From Sperchopsis tessellata (lineage: Eukaryota; Arthropoda; Insecta; Coleoptera; Hydrophilidae), in the NCBI GenBank assembly GCA_033557685.1, contig JAWQRN010000222.1:1-33702 (forward strand): 33,702 nt of DNA, given 5' to 3'. The notes below the pieces were generated by a model that saw only the letters and a list, made by a program, of their open reading frames with translations, was not told where the DNA came from and made no database searches. This document shows positions 33,500-33,702 of this stretch, piece after piece. The translations under genes and the position numbers were made by a program. Every line of letters starts with the position of its first letter. The first letter of the stretch is position 1.

Positions 33500-33538
33500 C
33501 CGACGTTTCGTCCGCCGTTGCAGGGGAGATTATCAGGA
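33500..33538. repeat. Dispersed repeat fragment, copy 2
   Basis: CCGACGTTTCGTCC and the next 25 bases match the first 39 bases of the window at 32 of 39 positions, same orientation. It abuts the truncated end of the mariner remnant. The 115-base extension seen in copy 1 is not recognisable here. Confidence 0.5.
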
Positions 33539-33702
33539 TATATAGCTCTTAAAATTGCTAATTAAACATTGCCATGTAGCTCCAAAAAGTGCTAGATGTA
33601 GATGCCGACCAGCTCTAAAACGTGCTAAAATAGAATAACATGAGACCCTCACAAGAACTAGCCAAGAAATAAAAAAATATTCGTAGTTTACCGGCTTATA
33701 TA
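33539..33702. other. Unassigned right end
   Basis: A+T-rich sequence with no open frame or motif I can assign; it may be the continuation of the repeat at 33500 or of the intron. Confidence 0.4.

Overview
The window comes from a eukaryotic, A+T-rich animal genome, most likely an insect. It has spliceosomal introns with GT/AG borders, AATAAA polyadenylation signals, a decayed mauritiana-type mariner transposon, and protein sequence that reads like an insect nesprin (Msp300 family). I cannot name the species or order. The only gene with strong support lies on the + strand. It enters from upstream (its actin-binding N-terminus is not here) and may leave the window downstream.

Layout. 1-115 is a dispersed repeat. 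175-387 and 757-1017 are two coding exons encoding spectrin-like, coiled-coil sequence. A 3.5-kb intron (1018-4480) follows. At 4481-4591 is a candidate alternative last exon with its own stop codon and poly(A) signal. From 4761 one uninterrupted reading frame of 8,985 codons (stop included) runs to 31715. It forms a single giant exon, or a 26,889-nt phase-0 cassette if the donor-like site at 31650 is used. 31716-32651 shows no further coding. 32652-about 33455 is a broken mariner copy, and 33500-33538 is a second copy of the repeat seen at base 1.

The giant exon is low in globular sequence and rich in K, E, P, T and S. It is built from several unrelated internal repeat families in a fixed order: an SPRVSES cluster; a Q/P/Y-rich segment; lysine tracts; a YKGLPIDET motif that grew into a tandem higher-order array (11769-about 14440); about ten copies of a bipartite module (a SWANIVG box, then an EGF-SV box with an RSRSRSR tail) spread from 17106 to 29111; a 73/74-residue dimeric tandem array (22329-about 25065); a set of YDYQ / AE-x-x-W repeats (25608-about 26345); three FF/L-SKV helices attached to lysine tracts (29613-30555); and a less repetitive C-terminal segment (31032-31649).

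How it may work. In flies Msp300 is an outer-nuclear-membrane and cytoskeletal linker that positions muscle nuclei and mitochondria. By inference, splicing in this window sets the form of the protein. The spectrin rod can end early at the intronic poly(A) exon, or can be extended by roughly 9,000 disordered residues carrying dozens of repeated short linear motifs. All exon borders seen are phase 0, so either choice keeps the frame. The clearest candidate for something undescribed is the bipartite SWANIVG/EGF-SV/RS module.
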